Assembly (NCBI RefSeq): GCF_021018895.1
Contig: NC_079386.1
Span: forward strand, 8,599,835-8,663,834
Direction of reading: 5' to 3'
Source: Seriola aureovittata
Lineage: Eukaryota > Chordata > Actinopteri > Carangiformes > Carangidae
Length of the DNA: 64,000 nucleotides
Shown here: piece after piece, positions 12,230 to 26,800 of the stretch
Position numbering within the stretch: the first letter of the stretch is position 1
How the letters are laid out: every line of letters begins with the position of its first letter
Translations under genes and position numbers: made by a program
The notes under the pieces: generated by a model
Told to the model about the DNA's origin: nothing
What the model saw: the letters and a program-made list of their open reading frames with translations, nothing else
The model's database searches: none

Positions 12230-13400
12230 CTTCGGGCCGAGTGTGGAGGCTTTGGAAAAGAACATCATCTTTAGCTTGGCCCAATAACCGACTTGGAGTC
12301 ATGCTGTGTACAGTGTGCTATGCAGACTTTTGACCATAGATAAATTATTGTTCATTACTGTGGGCCACAAGTAAGAGTAGGCAATATGGTGTGAACACTC
12401 TGGAATCAGTTGCCTTTTCAATGGTTTTTATTGAATAAGTTGGAGAAATTTGCAACATTAAAATGAATAGAAAGGAGAGAAAAATAGTTTTTGCAGCCGT
12501 GGTTGAATTTTCAAAATGAATACATCTCAACTTAAGTGCTTATTTCCACCATCTGTCTCTGGAGTGTCTTTCTATCTGATCGACACTTTGTTCTGCAACC
12601 TGTGTTAGCCCTCCAACATTATAAACACACTGGGAATAGGAGACTTCTGATAAAAGGGTTTCCTCTTCCTCTGTTGCAGCCTTGAGTTATTTTATTTACT
12701 GCCAAGTGAAATCACTGTGACTTTTTAGAGCATCAAAATAATGATAAAAAAAAAAAAAAAACCTGAATAAAATATCTGAGGTAACTTAATATTCGTCTCT
12801 GCTCTCAGCTCTCAGCTCTCGATTCCAGAGTGTTCTCACCCCGGCGTAGTTAACCATTGTGGTCTGTCTTTTTGCTCTTTGAAGGAAGCATTTAGAGAAA
12901 AAAAAACACACATACACATTGTACCATTTTAAATTGTATATACTATAGATAAAGCGATAGATAAAAACTCTATGAGAAACTTTTCAACTTTGTTCATGTT
13001 TACTTGCCAACTAGAATGAGACAACACAAGGATTGTATTGATGTCAAATTTGGACCATAATATCGATGGTTTGTCTACAGAAGCACACAGGTAGCTATAT
13101 TTACCATGAGTATAACATTAGACGATATCTTTGTCATAAAATAAATGCTGCTTTCAGTGTATTTCATTTAACCCTATGTATGTATATTCCCTGTAAAGTA
13201 AACCATCTATCAATGTTTTTATTTAGTTTTTTAAGCACTGTTTAGTTTACACTAAGAGCAGTGTTTGAGGTTATTTATATGATATTATGGTCATTGTACA
13301 AAAGATTGTCAGTTGTACAGTATTAAAATGAAAATTCGCTCTGGGGTGAATTTCAGGTCTTTAGATTTCGTCATGTAATTCACTGTTTTTTAAGAACGGG
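12230..13400 (+). other. kcnip4: probable kcnip4 3' UTR
   Basis: AT-rich sequence after the stop, without an ORF of interest. Polyadenylation hexamers AATAAA occur at 12766-12771 and 13140-13145, and ATTAAA at 13322-13327. The true 3' end cannot be chosen from sequence alone. Confidence 0.5.
13140..13145 (+). terminator. kcnip4: candidate kcnip4 poly(A) signal
   Basis: Canonical AATAAA about 0.9 kb after the stop. Alternatives are AATAAA at 12766 and ATTAAA at 13322. Confidence 0.35.
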
Positions 13401-16400
13401 CAGTGGGGTTTGCTTGTTGATACAAACTTTGTATGATACTCCTGCTGTTCCTGCTGTTTCCCTCCTCCTCGTCCCATGGGCTGAGGTTCAGCTGCCCACA
13501 CCTATTGAGCCTGATCGGTTCCTGCTGTCTCTGATTAAAGCATTGATTGGCCCCACATGTGAGGAAAGGCATGCTGGGTAGAAGTCTCACTTACTGACTG
13601 CCTCTCACTCGTTGGAAAACGACTGGATCTCTGAGTGAAGTGTCTGGACATTATGTAAGTAAGTTAGTGATTGTTTCATGTGTGTTGGATGTTGGATACA
13701 GGAAGTATCCATCAAACCAGTCGCAAAACTGACATACTTGACAATTGGACAATATGCAGTGTGAAGAATTTGACAGTTTATTATGTTTTTCATTCAAAGT
13801 GTTCATACAGCATGTCACTACACTGTTTTACCAGAATCTGCAGTCACAAACAAAAAAAAAAAAAAAAAATCTCCTCAGTGAGGCATGTTGGTCATCCATT
13901 AATTTAGTAAAAAAAAAAAAAAAAAATGGCGCTTCTTCTCAGTTGTCTTTTTACTCATGTCACTGAAGATAATGTGTATATTTCTCTCAAGAAAACATCA
14001 AACCTGCCATTTTTTCCCCCTTGATTTGTGTTTGTGTGCCTTTAGTGTTTGTAAAACTGTACGTTGTTTGGTTTTTATTCTCCGTATGTTTATGAAAAAA
14101 TAACTGAATTAATTGGGAAAACAAATCCCTATGACATTACTCGCATTTCAAAGCCACGCCCCCCCCGCCACGCCAAAGCTTCAAAGTTAGTGAGCTATTA
14201 TACGGATGAGAAAATAAAATGTGCACCACAAAAACTTCCAAATTTGTGTGACCTTAGAGGGAGAATGTTTTGTCGTACTGTGATGGTGACAGTATTGATT
14301 TTCAGCGAACAAACTTTGCTATTGACGTCGAAAAACTTCACAATGCGAACTGAATGTTTCAATATGAATAGGCGTATTGAAGTGTGAATCTGTTACTTTA
14401 GATATGACAATACTACTATTACCCAGCTGCTCTTTTTTCCTTTGCTGTACATTTCTGATAATGGTGCATGTTAAATTAGTTTGAAATGTAATTCATAATG
14501 AGATTTGTCTAAATGGTTGTTCAGACAGACCCACTATATACTAGAATTTTTTTTTATTATTGATCGACTTGTGTTCATCCAAGTCCAAAATCATTTCTTA
14601 TCCAGAAAAGGCAGGGCATGTTGTGAATCAAAAAGTATAAGAACAGTTGTCTGGCTCCCCCTTGTGGTTACAAGAGGATAAAACACACAGAACACAAACA
14701 TGCTTCTTGCCATCTGGACTCGATGAAAGAACAAAAAAAGAAATTTAATTCTACATCCACAGAGGTTGTGATCTAATTTTGTGCACGTTTGCCGTTTATG
14801 AACTCATTAAAAAAGGAAAGTGCCTATGCAAAAAATAATTTTATTGTTGTTCATTCAGGACGGGCTTCATGTGCTTGAATAATTTGGCTTTTAGTGTAAC
14901 TGTAGATCAGTCATCCAAAGTAGTATCTTGTGCAATAGATTTCTCACCAATGGGAGTATGACCACCAATCAGCAGTTTGTGGCTTGCTGATGTATAATTG
15001 CATCAATGTGGATTTTAAGTTGAATATATTTTCTTATAGAGAGATCAAAGGTTATGTCTGTGTTGATGTCAGAAAAAACATTCATATGACTTATTATTTA
15101 ACACAGGTGATAAATGTCCTGTAGCTGTCAGATAAAAGTTTTTTAAAAAGTCAGAAGCAATCATTTGAGTCAAGGGTTTAATTAGACAAAGGTTTGTTTA
15201 GGGTTTGGAATAAATGTACATGGCACACCCAGCCCATGAATATCCACCATTCTTCAACACAACAACCATCCATCTTTCCAGTTCAATCCAAATCACTGCT
15301 TCCAACTTCAAAATAGTAAGGTACTCAAATTACCTGAGATAAGTTTGCATACAAACCAAATAAATTTGAAATCAGCCATAGACCTCGAGGACATATACAT
15401 TTTAACATATTTTTTCACAACTATTATGTCAACTTAAGGCAGATAGGAATATTTTGAAAACACAAGCTGCGCATTTCATGTACAAAAAGACTTCATGGGC
15501 CACACACACAAGATCGTACAATATTTATCAAATGAACATGAATTACACAGAAGCGTTTTCCTCTATAAAAACAAGCAAGGCAATACAGTATGATGCTGTA
15601 CTGAATCTCATAACTGAAATGTTACATATTATAATGAAAGACAACTTTGCAGATTATAGTTATTAATGTAACAAGATTTGAGTGAATTTGGGTGGTTAAA
15701 CAGTGAGCCAGATTTTTTTTTTTTTTTTTTTCTTAGCTTTAGTCCTCACAGAGGTTCGTTTGCTCTGAAAGTCTGCTGGCACTGTTTTTCATAAAATAAG
15801 ACATTGTTGCAGGTTGTTTGCTAATAATAATATTAATAATAATAATAAAATGAATCACTCCAAGAATAAATCATAATGTCTAACATGACAGTTTGGGGGG
15901 AAAAGCTTAATATTTGGTCCCAGTAACTTCTTCCCTTTAATGCTTCTCGGCATAATTCGCAGTCCATTCCTCTTTCTCATTACAAATGTAAATAAGTATC
16001 CCTTAAACAACCGTTTTTTTAGTACCAATTCTGACTCATCTCATATAGAAAAGTGTAGTTGGTCCTTACTCTATGTAGAGCAACAGCTGCATTCATGTCG
16101 GTGTATTCTCACCAAAACAAGAATGTTTCCTGCGTCACTGCACATTGTGAAAATGAAATCTCTGCCATAAATGGTTAAAGAATCTGATTTTTGGTCAGGC
16201 CATGCGTGAATTGAATGATTTGATTTACACATGTTGTAATAATGGGAACAATTTTCAGTCCTGGCAAACGAGTGGGATTTATTTTGGCATTGTTTCTGCT
16301 AAATTATGAATAACCTGCTACTTGGGGGTACACTGCTTAAATGTTTATTTTCATAAATTTTCCACTAGGACAGCAATACTAAGATTACAATGTAGAAACC

Positions 16401-16510
16401 TCTGTAAGCAATTTGAATATTGTAAAATTTCTTTAAGACTTTGCTTAAAAAACTTTAAAATTAATTACTGAGACTCCTTTACATATTTAGTCTTTGTGGG
16501 AGAATAATAA
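13400..16510. other. intergenic gap between convergent kcnip4 and sec24d
   Basis: No gene recognised. It contains A-runs near 13853-13869 and 13910-13926, a T-run near 15713-15731, an (AAT)n patch near 15823-15848 and a CTCF-like motif at 14653-14667. The 107-codon open frame at 14064-14387 has no recognisable domain, and part of it crosses a C-run. Confidence 0.6.
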
Positions 16511-17104
16511 ACACTGGTGAGTTTTTATTGAGTTTAAAAGTTAATATCTACAGTACGGCCCACAAATAACCCCTTGTCTTATCCAGACCCTGTAAATCTA
16601 CAAAGTGAAATGAAAAAGCGCTTCAATCAACTGCAAACACAGTGGAGATATATCCTGTATTGCTTATGCCGACGGGCTTTATGCCAAAATGCATTTCAAC
16701 CTCAGGCACTGATGTCATTCCCATCTCCACAGTCCATCACACAAAGTATCTGTGCGGGAAATGCTGGATGGTGTTGTCCATTTCATTCCTCCAGATCTAC
16801 TTGGATGTTCCTCAAGTGACAAGTGGTTATTTGAAGATCATACTGTGTGTATACTAAAAGATGACAAAGGCATGTATGAAAGGCAGCTGTGGAAAGGCAG
16901 CTGGAGGCTGAATCTCAAAAGGTTCTCCCTGGTTCCTCGTTCCCTCTTCTGTCTTTGTAAAACATTTAAAGTTTCTTTCTATGGATCATCCTTAAGATTC
17001 AAATAGGACCTACTGAAGCGGACCCAGTGAGATTTGTGCATGGTTAGATGCCGTGTTTCTCCCAGGCCAGTCTGGATGGGAACATTGAGGACAAGCATTT
17101 GGGG
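16510..17104 (-). other. sec24d: probable sec24d 3' UTR
   Basis: Sequence after the TAA at 17105-17107 on the minus strand. It runs to an AATAAA at 16529-16524. Three overlapping plus-strand ORFs in this stretch show no known motif and are treated as chance. Confidence 0.55.
16524..16529 (-). terminator. sec24d: candidate sec24d poly(A) signal
   Basis: AATAAA on the minus strand (TTTATT on plus), about 580 bp past the stop codon. Confidence 0.5.
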
Positions 17105-20100
17105 TTAAGTGAGCAGCTGCCTGATCTCTCGGTGAACGTAGCAAAGGAAGTCCATGTAGGAGGCACCACCATGCAGACCTTTATCCTCCACTAGGAACTG
17201 ACGGAACATCATCTCTGGTTTGTCCCTTTGCCTCATGATTAGGAGCTGAGTGGAACAGGAAAAGAAAGTTCCAGTTAAAATGTAGTTACTAGCAGCGTCC
17301 CAAATGCACCCTGAGCTTTTGTACATCTAAATACTTGAACTAAATGAGGTTCAAATTTTTCATATGAAAATGTTTCAAATCCATGTTAGTGTAAAAACTA
17401 ATTACAATCTTTATTTTCATTGAAAGGTTTGAACTGCATGGTAATTATTTTTTTCTATCTTAACTATTTGTCCTATTCATTTGACCCTTTCTAACTATTA
17501 AATGTTAGTTGACAGCAAAGCTTGGGTCCATTCAGCAAGACACCCAACAGACATGTAGCCTATCCATCCATTCAGAGTACTACAAATTGTGCTTTGCATA
17601 GCTGCCTCATGTGGAAAATGGTGATTAAAAAGGTTCATGTTGCATTTCTGGGGCTATTTCTGTATGTCTATACTAACTCCACTAGGGGGAGGCAGAGGTC
17701 ATTAAAAGCTTTATGACAGTTGGCTTCAACTTCTTCACTCATAGGATTACGTCTTGTACTGAGCAATTTAATTATGAGAGGAGAAAGAGCATGTTGATTG
17801 CATTTTAAGCAAAAAAAAAAAAAATGCTCTTTTGTCAACAATGTTAGATTTGGGAATTGTGTTTTTTTAACTGGCTTTACCTTCATGGAGTTCGGCCTCT
17901 TTTCAAGCAGGCCACTGATGATGGAGCGGATCTTCTTTGACATTGGGTTGTCCACCTCTGGCAGCACAGACTGAAAAACACAATTAGAAGGTCAGTTAAG
18001 TCTAAAATGAAGGTCAGTGGCACTGGTTCGACACTTTAACATGCTTTGAACATTGGTACATCACAATGTATAAATTTGAGGATGGAAAGCAAGTTAGCTT
18101 GAAGCTTATAAAGTTGAGATACACAAATATTTTGTGAAGGTAAAACTTTTCCTTGAAATACTGGCACTTGATTGTCTGCCTCCTCCTCCCTGTATGCACC
18201 AGAACCACATGTTGAACTGTTGTTTGTTTTATCTTGAAAATAAATATCTCCCTTTGAACTTGGTATGAGGTTTACATGTGTTTAATTATTGTCGACTCAA
18301 TCAGTATAGTATACTTTGCTGGCTGCACATGTGGTGCTGTTGTACTTTTTGGATGTATCAAATGATACATATTGGATCCAATCATGGTCTGACTGAGATT
18401 TTATTATGAATTCAATCTTTCTCTCTCTGAGATATGAAGTATCTCTTTCTCAAAACTGGACTTGTAATTCCGAGGCATATTGCCTAACTAAACATCCAGA
18501 CATTCTCTCACCATACTGTAATGCCTCCAGGCACCACAGAGGTAAGAAAACGTCTCATCTGATATCTCTAAATACAGATAGTTTTGTTTGGTTTATAAAT
18601 GTGTTGAGATCTTAGTGGTATTAAATGAATTCTGACCATGTGTCCTTGCAGGTGTGCGAGGGAGGGCATGTTGAAGATGTTCTGGATGAGGTCCGGTGGG
18701 GTTGCTTGGCCCAGCCACAGAAACATGGAGTGGCCGTTCTCCAACAGGAACATGCCAGAGTCTGCAAGACGCTCCTCTGAGCAGCGCACTGGAGCAGGCA
18801 GAACCTCACTGCTAACGTCCATGTTGTGCTAGGAAAAAAACATCGATATATTATATTACAACAGTCCCACTGAAATGGTAGAGATCACAAAGCACTTACC
18901 ACAATCTAAATACACACCTTCCCTTTATATACACCAAACATATAAAATAATCGAGATTAATCCTGATTGTGACTTCAAATTTGTTATTCAACATCCCTCT
19001 GTAATGCATCCATCTCTCATAATGAGCAAACTTTACTGTTGTGGATTTAAAGAGGATATTCAGGAGGAGACAAATGTTTGAGTGGATGCATCTCAACGGT
19101 ATAACTGAGAAAAGAAAGTATGAATAGATGGGGAGTTTCTCAAAAAGTTACAGCACGCTATGTGTGATAATGACCCTCACCAGTGGGATGAGGCGTGGGT
19201 AGAGCAGCAGCTGTGTGTCCTCCACCCCCATGGCCATGACCGACAGCCTTTGATGGGCTCTGTCGTCTGTGGAGAGCTCCGTGCTGCCCACCAAGGGAGC
19301 GGTTTTCATCAGGCTGTTCATGTAGACTGGGAACACCTTCATGGCATCGGGCAGGATCAGCTTCATATGGACACACGCAGAAAAATGTTACTGAGAGATA
19401 CTTAACACAATAGATGTATTATCAAATCTTTTGTTACAGACACATCAATCGACAATCCCAAATTTATTGTGTCTATCTTGAAATCAAAGCCTGACTTCAA
19501 CAAAATTCATTGCAGGTGCTGTCCTGCTCTGACCTGGCTGGCAGCGGAGGGGCTGGCACAGTTCTTCCTGTAGCAGGCCAACATGTGGGCTGTCTGATTG
19601 ACCAGGATCTCCCTCACATTCTTTAGAGGCTGGTTCAGTATGGCACGGTAAGCTGAGTGGCCATGAGAAAAGGTTAGTTAAAAGAGAAGAGGGGGAGGAG
19701 AAGAACACGATTTAAAAAAAAAAAAAAAGAAAATTACGCAATGGAAGAATGGGCGCACAAGGGAGCTGAAGAGTAGCAGGATCAGTGAGAGAAGGCAACT
19801 GAAGATCAGTAATACAACTGTGCTTAAGGTTTGCTATGTGCAGATTAGAGAGGGGCTCAGTGTCATCTGCACTTCATATGAAACATGTGGTTCTTATTTC
19901 CACAACACATTCTTCTTTTACTCATAAGTCAGTCAGAATTAGTAGATTATCAAGTTATGCATGGGGTATATTCAACAAAGGTCAGGATGATACTGCAGTA
20001 CATCAGCAGGCTACGGCTGCACTACGTTACAGTCCTAAATAAAGTGAGCTGAGTGTATAAGATTGACTGTTCACAAACCATGGGAGGAAAAATGCATCTT

Positions 20101-20841
20101 TTCTGCATTTGGCAATAGTGTAACAATCTGGGCTGTCAGTTCAAACTTGAAATGGAAGACAGAACAAGGCCGTAAGTGTGGGAGGGACTATCTCAGTGAA
20201 TTTTAGTCCAGTCAAATGTAAAAAGGACAGTCACCTGTTTTGGCAAAGAAGTTGATGAGTGAGTCAGTCTCACAGCTCTTGTACAGCTCTGACAACTGTG
20301 AGCTGCAGTTCAGACTGAGGTTGTGGATACGCAGGCGTCGCTGGCCATTGATGGTGGTGTACAGCAAGGCACACTGGGAAAAGAGATTAGAAGAAGTTAA
20401 AACCAGACCTTGGGGATTGAACTCCTGACAAACGGAGAACAATTGCAATTTAGATTTTTTTTTTTTTTTTACATTTTTAAAAGACACATACCTGCATGAG
20501 TGCCCCAGACTCCTCATTGAGCGTGTCGTCATGCTTGAACTCGACGGTCACAGCCTTGTCACAATCCACAGCTGCCATCTCTATATCTGTGGTGTTGTTC
20601 ATATGGATGGCACCAAAGAAGTCTGTGGCTCTGAAGCCTGAAGACACACAAAAATGTAAAGTACTGTGAGGTCACTCCTTATAGCACAGGGGGGTAATCT
20701 TGGGTAATTAAACAGCAGATGGAAAATGTTCTACTATTCCTTACCTGTACTGGTACGAACACGCATGATGGCATCAAATCCAATGCTCTTCTGCACATCT
20801 TTCCTTAGGTCTCTCAGGAAATGTTCCCCATCTGTCTCCAC
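17105..20841 (-). CDS. sec24d: sec24d beta-sandwich, helical and gelsolin-like exons
   Basis: Exons 20841-20745, 20637-20492, 20373-20235, 19652-19534, 19360-19181, 18828-18637, 17970-17881 and 17245-17105. Landmarks: [59 protein letters not shown], the gelsolin-like segment [18 protein letters not shown], and the terminal [14 protein letters not shown] followed by REIRQLLT. The acceptor before 19360 reads AAG with a poor pyrimidine tract, the weakest site in the gene. Confidence 0.92.
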
Positions 20842-23800
20842 CTGCAAGAAGTACACTCGAGTGAGCAGCAAATATCGTATGTGCATAAGCTATAACCAGC
20901 AGATGGCGGTATTGTCACCATTTGATCTCATGCCAATGACAAGCATGTCGACTGGGGCTCATAAATGTACCTTAACCCAAAAATATAATCTAATACTAAG
21001 AGAGAGTTTACTGAAATGTCAGTTGGAGAAATAATTGAACATTAAATGAGGTTATTTAGTTTTTATAAAGTGTTAAAATTCTGGTGCTCCAAGTGACACA
21101 GTGTTTTATGTTTAATACCTACATTGTAGTGTTATTTATGAAGTATTTCAGTGTAGGTTTAGGCTGTGTTTGTGTGTGTGTTAAACTGTATTGTACTGCC
21201 TTAGCATGTGGTGTGTTTGTACAGTTTGGAGCAATTTCCCATGCTTGCTGCACCATTCCTTCGGGACAGTTCTATATTAGACTGTGGGTACTGTGCCAAA
21301 ATTATTATGTGAAAACAACTAGCTTTTATTAAGCTGCACATAACTTTGCCAATTTGTTAAATTATGGCTTTCTAATTTAATTACAAGAAATAAAAAGCAT
21401 GTTTGTCCCGTTGTCCATATTTTATCTTGAATGCATCTGCTTGCAACACACTGTGTGTATTTTGAAATGGCCTACACTAAACACGTATGCCTGCCAAATG
21501 TTGTACCTGGAAGTTGTTGTACTTGTAGACAGAGCCTCCAGTGTGCGAGGGCACATCAGCCATGGTTGCCATGTCAACGTACTGGCTAGGGAAGAGGAAG
21601 AGATCCACACAGCAGCCCTGTGCCACACAGTCCTTTGACAGTTGCTCATACACTCCTTTCTGAGGCTGGAACAGGGTCTATGGAAAAACAGAGAATTTGA
21701 AGTTAGCATTCCCCTGTCCTAGCGTTCTCAAAATTTAAAAAAAAAACTTAAAGATAGTATCCACCACATCCGACCACACGCATGCAGACGAGTTCAGTTT
21801 CAATTTAATACAAACCCTCCTCACAGAAAAAAAAAAATGCATTTTAGATGCTATTTAAAAGGAGATCTTGTCCAGGCCTACCCCCTGTGTTTACTCAATC
21901 TACAACTGCTAGAACTCACTCAACACAAAAAGCTACTCACTTTCTCTTTCTCAGTGTTGACCAGCTTTTTGTCATCCCTGTTTTTCAGTTTGCCAGGAGC
22001 CTCAGCGGTGGGCATGGAGGAATGGAAAATGAAGAGCTTTCCACTACACTCTGCTGCCTGGAGATGACAGAACAATGAAACAGAGAAATGATGAAAGATC
22101 TCAAAAAGAAGGTCAGACCCAGGTGTGTGGTGGGTTCCTTCCTGACGTCTTCTTTGTGGCATTACAGTGAAATCATTAGGTCAGGAGGTGCAAACATTCA
22201 AATCATGCAAAGGATCAAATTATTCTAATAATAATAATCTGTATTTACAGAGCTCTCCCGTGTTGCCAAATAAACTGATAAAGAAAAGATAAAGATGTAA
22301 GCAATAAAATATAAACACCAACAGGCCTAAAAAAATAAACAATTCACTGACTATTTGCTATTGTGTAATATTACAACTGCTTCCAATTAAAACCAGTGTG
22401 TGAACTTTTCCTTCACTGTGTGCCAAAACACTGACCTCATATCACTGTGAAAGTTTATTGGACTTTAAAGTAAACACAAAAATATCAGGAAAAAGAAACT
22501 TATTGCTTCACTGAGTTGACAGCTTGAATGAGTTCAGATGTCAATGCCAAATTTGGCATTAGCAATGCATCTGAAATATTTTGACAAACTTGAAACAACC
22601 TTGTGGGTAGCGGCGCAATTCTTCTTTTGTTTAGATTTAAATCGGTTGACCTTTTTAGAAAAACACAATTTTATCTGTTTTGGACTTTCTACATTTTATT
22701 GGGAACCACAGCGATAAAAATGATAAAAGATTAAAAGAAACCAGGATGTTAGATTTTAGAAACACTGCTGCTAATCAAATGTGGCTTGTCAAATATGAAG
22801 CCTCCCACTGAGTTAAGGATATTTGATCTTTATAGACACAGACATTACTCTAAATCTAAACCTATAGCAGCCAACCCATGGGGTTGCTGTAGGCCCCTAA
22901 TCTTCCACTTCATGTTGACAGATGTCACCCTGTGGCTAACCTTAAATGCCTCCACGCCGGCCTGGATGACAGGGGCAAAGACCGTTTCACTCTCGTTGGT
23001 GTCTGCAAACATGTCAGGGATCTGGTCCAGGAGGCTGCAGAGAAAGGGACAGGATTATGGTCTGCTCAGGGTCTCTAACAATCACTTTAGCAGCAGAAGA
23101 TTCATCACTGTATTTAGCTGTACCAGAGATATGTGACATTGTCCTCACTGCCTTTTTGACGGCCTTCACATGACAATGTCTGATTGAAATGTACAGTATT
23201 CAAGTAAAGACTTCAATATTGATTCAGTATTTTGTCTTTCTCATGCATTAGTTTTTACTTCTAAAAGATTCCCCTTTAAAATATTAGACTGAAGCCATGT
23301 TAATCTCAATGTCAAATGAAACAGTATCCCGTTAAGGGATATAAAAATAAACTGGATTAAACTCCAGAGAACTCCTGGGGACAACATGCCTAATTCTCTC
23401 TTTCCCTACATGATGGAGCATCCAAGATAAACAGTTCTTCCACTAACTAATAATGAGCTGCATCTTACTTGTAGATCACAGCCCTTGAGTCATGGTAGTT
23501 GACGAGGAAGCCGTCAAGCAGCGGGACAAACATCTCAGCCGTATCTGAAACCACCATCATCTGGGGCTGGGCCAAAGCACTCTTCACATTGTAGAAGTGG
23601 AGGATCTTGTTGTAGGTGACAAAGCCGACCTTAATCACCGAGCTCTCCACACCTTCCTCTCTGGTAAGGGAGAGACAACAAGCATCTGTGAACAGGATGT
23701 TTCTACTAAGTCAGTTGAAATGTTATTTACAATGGCTGCGTGTGTGCGGTGTGTAGACTCAATGTTGTCCAATATGTCAAAGCTGTGTTTGTACCACATT

Positions 23801-26800
23801 CACTGCTGAGATCCCACTGCCTGTCTGCTACATTTTTTTTTTTTTAACAACCATAATAACTTCCCTATTTTTGTGTGTGTGTGTGAGAGAGAGAAAGGGC
23901 TACAAAATCCAAGTAATTTTTAGTTGTTAAAGAAAGCCCATTTACCTTTGAGTCATGCCTGATATTTTCATTTTTTCCTCTGTTTCTCTCACTATTGCAG
24001 CTTACTATATCTTATCTATACTATGCCTCTGGATTTACACTGTTTGAAAAATGTCTTTTGGCTTTAATAGATAAGTGCTATTTGAAGAAATAAAGACAAA
24101 AAGGCTCCCTGACATTTACCAGAACATTCTGGATTTGGGTGTGGGACTGGTAGCTACGCTGAACATACATCAAAAGCCTTCAACATCATAGTAATTTAAA
24201 AGCATTCTTTACTGACACTGCCAACTGCACTTTGTAGGTCTTTCTTTTTAAATCACGCAGACATACTCAGTACCATTCATTGTGGCTTAGAAAATATGCC
24301 ATTGGTTAACTGTGACCCCACGGCTCTTACATGAACATTAGTCACAGGTGCTATTATTGGAAATAAAAAAAGTAGATACAGAGTAGATTTCATTTTGTTC
24401 TTTCTCATACCAGACAGTGATTAAAAAATATCAGTGATGATAAAAAAAAAAAAAAAAAAAAATGTCACTGCAAGACTTGATCTACATCTGCGTTTACTTA
24501 AACCAGACTCAAACTTGATTTTCAGTGAATTTGGAAAATACTGCAGAATTACATGAACCGTATAAAATGCAGGGTGTCCAGTGTCTTTTAATTTAGTGCC
24601 TGGAAAAACAAAAGCAAAGATTCAAACACAGCTGGAGAGGCGGCTTATCTTGAGTACACTTCTCCTACGTGTTTTAAGGATGATGTAATGGCAGCAGACA
24701 AATATGGATATATTGTTGCTGGCACTAATTAGCAGAGAGAAGAAAGTTATCTTAGGAGTTACCAGGTGGAGTAAATCATCCTCTCCTTCATGATGAATCA
24801 AAGAAAAACTCACTACCGGAACAATGGTTACCACAAATAGTTTTGTTTTTGTTTTGGATGCCTGCACTATAATATTTTCCGTTTTTGGAAAGCTTGGCAC
24901 CCTCCTTAACCGATACCCACCATCTGCAAAACGTCATGCAAGAACATTCAGCTGATGAGAACAAATAGTTGGCTTGATGTTTCGGACTTGAGGGAAGTCC
25001 ATTTTTGGCAAGGTATATGTAGGATGAAAAGAGTATTAGCAGCATTTAGTTTGCACTTCAAACAGATTATGGTACAATTTGTTGAGGATATGGTGTATGT
25101 GGAAAAGTGGTTACGGTGGAAGTTATGCAATCCACCCTGGATATATATTAGTGGGCTCCACAAATATATAACGCCAATTTTAGCAGATAAAACGTGTTAC
25201 ATTCCCTCCTTTATTGTGTGAGTGAATGTGTGTGGTTTTCGGAGTTATCCTGTGTACCTGGGCAGCTTCTCCAGCAGAGTCTTCAGCTCGTCACATATCA
25301 GTTTGACCAGGCCGCTTTTAATGTTGTTGTAGGACACGTCAATCATAAAGATGTAGGCAGGAGGATTCGGAGGTTTGTTGTTCTATGGAATAAAAAGGCA
25401 ACAGGTGTAATGAATCAGCTGCTATTTTAAATATATTATCCAGGGTATCATGGCCTGACAGGCATGCAGCATAAAATACATTATTTCAAAATGAAATGAG
25501 AAAAAATGCTTCCTGTGCAAACTTAAGCTCTGGAATAAACGAGTCATGAGCAAAGAAATTATTCCTCTTTTCAGCCCTGCATTCTGTAATCTCCACCTTC
25601 ATGCCTTCAACCTTAAGTTTCTGTTATTAGCTCTCGAATACCAGAGATATTTCCATTTGGGCTTGCTTATAACTTGGGAGAAGCTGTGAGGAGACCGTGG
25701 CAGGTATGAATTCCTGAATGGAAGGTAATGGCAATGGAGTGTGTGCAGAAGAGGGTTGTCTGTAAGACATTGTTTTGTTTCCACAGTTACAAGCCATGAC
25801 AAGACACTCACCTTGAAGGCTTTTGTTTAATGGCTGGCCTGCAGAGGGTGTTTATAAGTCTTAATAAACAGAGCAAAAGTAGGCCAGTGGAGTGACTCAG
25901 CTTTGCCAACGTACTCTGACCCTCTAATGTTGTTTGCAACAGACACAGCCTCCATGGGGACACGCAGTTCATTAGCGTCACTGTTTTTTTTCCCTTTCTT
26001 TTAGTGTTAGGGTTAGGAACTGAGCTGAACACATTCTGTCCTGCGATCGGCTTTGATATTATCAACATGTGTTGAATAATGTAAAGTGGAGTCCAAAAGT
26101 TCCTTCAGAAAAATCAGTAATGCAGTCCTGTAGATGCAAATCTGTTCAGACAGATGTACAGTATGTGAGAACCATCCATTTAAATGACAACTCTTTTGCA
26201 TTATCAGAGCACAAACTCTGCTTTATGCTTGCAAACAATCCCTGAATTTAAGTGCTTATGTCTATTGATCATCTTAATGCACTCTGCATAATGTGTACTG
26301 AATAGCAGTCGACAGATCATGAGTTGTCTTCCTGTACCTTGCAGTAATCCATGGTAGCTGCAAACTCATAGGATCCCAAGGACAGCTCAGGCCTCTCATA
26401 GAAGTCCACCCTCCGGCCCATGTGGTCAAGATGTTGGAAATAGAAGACTGGCACTGGGGTAAAACAAAGACATTAAAGTGAATGAATAACTGTGCACAAC
26501 ATATTCAGAGTTGTTTGCCTGTTTTCTTGTTATTTAAATTAAATAACTTCCGTATTCTTATTTCAAAAGTTGATGTTTCTTTTTCTGGCTGCTTAAAATG
26601 TTTTTTGCAGTATTTTTTGCATAGTACTGTACCTTCGTTGACACAGTTGCAGAAACCACACTGGTAGCGACGACCACCATCAATAAACTGCATGTAAGGA
26701 CACATGTAGGCCTTGCATCGATTGCAGCGGATGGGGCCTGTCTCACCATGGTTCACAACATACAAAGGAGTCTACACAGAGACAGACACAAAAGACTTTT

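Noticed and set aside
14064..14387. A 107-codon plus-strand ORF in the intergenic gap
   Set aside because: No recognisable domain, crosses a C-run, and lies in an AT-rich gap without splice or family support.
16574..17006. Three overlapping plus-strand ORFs next to the sec24d stop
   Set aside because: They lie in the probable sec24d 3' UTR on the opposite strand, with mutually exclusive frames and no family match recognised.
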